Virus record (IMG/VR): IMGVR_UViG_3300044641_001358
Location: 1-24,985 of that record
DNA from: a virus
DNA length: 24,985 nucleotides
Strand: one strand, 5' to 3'
Each line of letters begins with the position of its first letter. The first letter of the stretch is position 1. The notes beneath the pieces are model-generated. The model worked only from the letters and a program-made list of their open reading frames with translations, ran no database searches and was not told the DNA's origin. The position numbers were made by a program, and so were the translations under genes. Of this stretch, positions 22,981-24,985 are shown one piece after another.

Positions 22981-24912
22981 ATGGGAAAAGATAAAATTTT
23001 TGAACTTAGGATAGAAGAAGATGATGAAATATCTGGCGTAGACCAAATTTCATTGGTTGATGAACCAGCGATTGAAGTCAATTGGCTTGCGTTTAATAAA
23101 CAAAAACCACACGAATTTCATATTCCTGATGGAGAAGATAACAAGTATGTTCAAATGCTTATTCAAAAAGCAGAAGATGAACAAGATATATTTGATCAAG
23201 GTTATGTAGTTGATGCAATTGAATTTATGGATAGCAGAAAGATGTTTGCTACCAATCCAAATGCAGCATCTGAATGGGATGATCCAGAATATCTTGTTAG
23301 ATACAAGTATATGTTAAATCCAAGAATAACTGGACAAGGAGCTGTTATACCAACAACAAGACAATTCTGTTCTAATTTAATTAGTAAGAACTATGTATGG
23401 CGTGTTGAAGAGATGGAGTCGACAAGAAACGATCAAGGTTCTTCAGCATTGGTATGGCGTGGTGGTTACAATTGTAGACATATATGGGGTAAAATCCGTT
23501 ATAGAAAAGATGCCACAATTGTAAACAAGGCGTCAATTAACAAAGGTAAAATTACAGAAGGAGTTTTCCCAACTGATCTTGGTGGTGAGTTTGACATATT
23601 AGGTTATCCTCAACCAGATACTGTTACCAAAAAAACAGAAAGAGCTGTAGATGATAATAGAGCAGCACCTTCAACAAAGAAGAACTTAGGATTATCAAAA
23701 CAAAAGATGGAAATCGTACCACCAAATGTAAATGTTTATGGTGTGCATACATTATACTTTCAAATGTGTCCTGGTGCGCAAGCTACCTTCGAGCATCTTG
23801 TATCAATGGATAATGATGATGACACCAAAGGAATGATTAGAAGTGCAGCACAAATAGCAGACAATGTATTCAGAATTGAATATGAAGTTATCAAAGCTGA
23901 AAGTGCAACACAACATCAGTATGAGGAAGCTGTAATACTAGTTGATGACTTTAAAGATTTAATGAGTGAGATAGACGAAGAGAGTGGAATGGTACACGAT
24001 GTATCATATATGGATGGTCATATCGAAAAGATTGCATCTTATCTAAAAGAAGATATGGGTTATGATGTAAGTACCATTGTTGGTTATAAAGATCCAGGAA
24101 TAGGCCGTCCAAAGAAAAGAAGAAGTAGCTATGAATCATATTCTGATTACCCGGATAGCGTTAAGAATAATGCTAAGGCGGTATTAAAATATGCGGAAGA
24201 AAATGGTTGGGGTGCTTGTGGAACTGAAGTTGGTAAAATACGTGCTAATCAATTAGCTAATGGAGAAGCAATATCAGAGGATACAATCAAAAGAATGTAT
24301 AGTTATTTATCAAGACACGCTGTTGATTTAGATAGTTCTAAAGGATATGGTGATGGTTGTGGTAAATTAATGTATGATGCTTGGGGTGGTAAGTCAGCTT
24401 TAAGCTGGGCTGAGAGTAAGATCAACGCTATTGAAAAGCAGAAAATGTCCAAACAAGAGTTCCAAGCTGACGATGAAAAGAGGATTGTTATTGGGCCAGC
24501 AATGATACCGGACTTAAAGATATTCCGTAAAGATGCTGATGGTAATCCATATTATGTATTCTTCTCAGCAGAAAGTATTAAATTGATTGCTGAAAAGTAT
24601 ATGCGTTTTAAGTACACTGATAACAATGACGAGATGCATAACGGTAAAGCTGTTAAGGATGTTTATGTATATGAGTCTTGGATTAAAGAAGATAAGGAAG
24701 ACAAGTCTAATAAGTATGGATTTGGTGATTTACCAATCGGTACCTGGTTCGTTGCAATGAAGGTAAGAAATGACAACGTATGGAATAAAATAAAGGCTGG
24801 TGAATTGAAAGGATTCAGTGTGTCTGGTTACTTTGAAGAGATAGCAAAGTTTGCAAAGGAAGAGATGTTCCTACAACAATTAGCTGAGGTTTTGAAAGGT
24901 ATTAAAGATTAA
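22981..24912 (+). CDS. XkdF-like prohead protease with several fused domains
   Basis: 643 aa. Residues 5-38 (VDQISLVDEPAIEVNWLAFN) are the opening typical of XkdF-type phage proteases. A domain at about 105-175 (TTRQFC, then GGYNCRHIWG) resembles the MuF C-terminal motif of head proteins. Residues about 390-480 carry a conserved module (YPDSVKNNAKAVLKYAEENG, then GYGDGCGKLMYDAWGG). The C-terminus (500-640) has the protease-like segment, with H553 (EMHNGKAV), DVYVYESWIKED (560-571) and S613/S615 in GFSVSGYF, the usual catalytic His/Ser region. It would cleave prohead proteins during capsid maturation. Position after the tape measure, with no portal or capsid seen, is unusual. Confidence 0.85.
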   Translation: MGKDKIFELRIEEDDEISGVDQISLVDEPAIEVNWLAFNKQKPHEFHIPDGEDNKYVQMLIQKAEDEQDIFDQGYVVDAIEFMDSRKMFATNPNAASEWDDPEYLVRYKYMLNPRITGQGAVIPTTRQFCSNLISKNYVWRVEEMESTRNDQGSSALVWRGGYNCRHIWGKIRYRKDATIVNKASINKGKITEGVFPTDLGGEFDILGYPQPDTVTKKTERAVDDNRAAPSTKKNLGLSKQKMEIVPPNVNVYGVHTLYFQMCPGAQATFEHLVSMDNDDDTKGMIRSAAQIADNVFRIEYEVIKAESATQHQYEEAVILVDDFKDLMSEIDEESGMVHDVSYMDGHIEKIASYLKEDMGYDVSTIVGYKDPGIGRPKKRRSSYESYSDYPDSVKNNAKAVLKYAEENGWGACGTEVGKIRANQLANGEAISEDTIKRMYSYLSRHAVDLDSSKGYGDGCGKLMYDAWGGKSALSWAESKINAIEKQKMSKQEFQADDEKRIVIGPAMIPDLKIFRKDADGNPYYVFFSAESIKLIAEKYMRFKYTDNNDEMHNGKAVKDVYVYESWIKEDKEDKSNKYGFGDLPIGTWFVAMKVRNDNVWNKIKAGELKGFSVSGYFEEIAKFAKEEMFLQQLAEVLKGIKD

Positions 24913-24916
24913 TAAA

Positions 24917-24941
24917 AAGGGTCCCCATTACAGGGACCCTT
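24917..24941. terminator. terminator hairpin after the protease gene
   Basis: AAGGGTCCC (24917-24925) pairs perfectly with GGGACCCTT (24933-24941) across a 7-nt loop, starting 4 nt after the protease stop. On the + strand only TTAT follows, a weak tail; on the - strand TTTATT follows, so it may serve both directions. The remaining 44 bases hold nothing else I can support. Confidence 0.7.
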
Positions 24942-24985
24942 ATCAGTTGGACAAATAGTTAGTAATAACCAACCGAATATTTTAA

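Overview
The window is AT-rich, every credible gene lies on the + strand, and genes are packed tightly with short overlaps. It holds the packaging and tail (morphogenesis) part of a tailed phage or prophage, probably a long-tailed (siphovirus-like) member of Caudoviricetes. The host is most likely a Bacteroidetes/Bacteroidota bacterium. The strongest evidence is a set of promoter-like sites matching the Bacteroidetes consensus TTTG-N19-TAnnTTTG, four of them with an exact 19-nt spacer. Start regions are A/T-rich and mostly lack a Shine-Dalgarno sequence, which fits that host.

Layout. 1-1020: the end of one gene plus two small genes of unknown function, one with a weak nuclease-like signature. 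1014-1619: a regulatory stretch with several promoters, three terminator-like hairpins and one small gene. At least one promoter+hairpin pair looks like a self-contained small-RNA unit. 1620-4203: a zinc-finger/HTH protein, a small protein with a UVR-like motif, a sigma-factor-like protein, an FkbM-type methyltransferase and a small CxxC protein. 4218-7267: small terminase, two glycosyltransferases, large terminase. 7270-8084: a tail-assembly-chaperone-like gene that continues in the -1 frame at a run of nine T. 8103-20353: structural genes. These are a protein built from two copies of one domain, a 1110-aa Ser/Thr-rich fibre-like protein, a gp10-like completion protein, a 527-aa tail protein, a 1571-aa modular tail protein ending in a delta-60-type beta-propeller, and a 356-aa modular protein. 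The last two share Pro-Thr linkers. 20365-22954: a small protein and the tape measure protein. 22981-24912: a multidomain XkdF-like prohead protease, followed by a terminator hairpin. No portal or major capsid gene is visible; they presumably lie downstream.

How it fits together. The terminase subunits package DNA. The gp10-like protein, the tape measure, the frameshifted chaperone-like protein and the large modular proteins would build the tail and its adsorption tip. The protease would process the prohead. The sigma-like protein could direct late transcription from a second motif, TATATTTA-N5-ATG, found without a good upstream element before several gene blocks. The FkbM methyltransferase and the two glycosyltransferases near the terminase genes form an unusual sugar-modifying set that may act on virion or host-surface glycans.

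The most notable observations are the T9 frameshift, the promoter-hairpin modules, the TATATTTA-N5-ATG start motif paired with a phage sigma-like gene, the internal domain duplication, the linker-based modular tail proteins, and the gene order with the tape measure and protease far downstream of the terminase.
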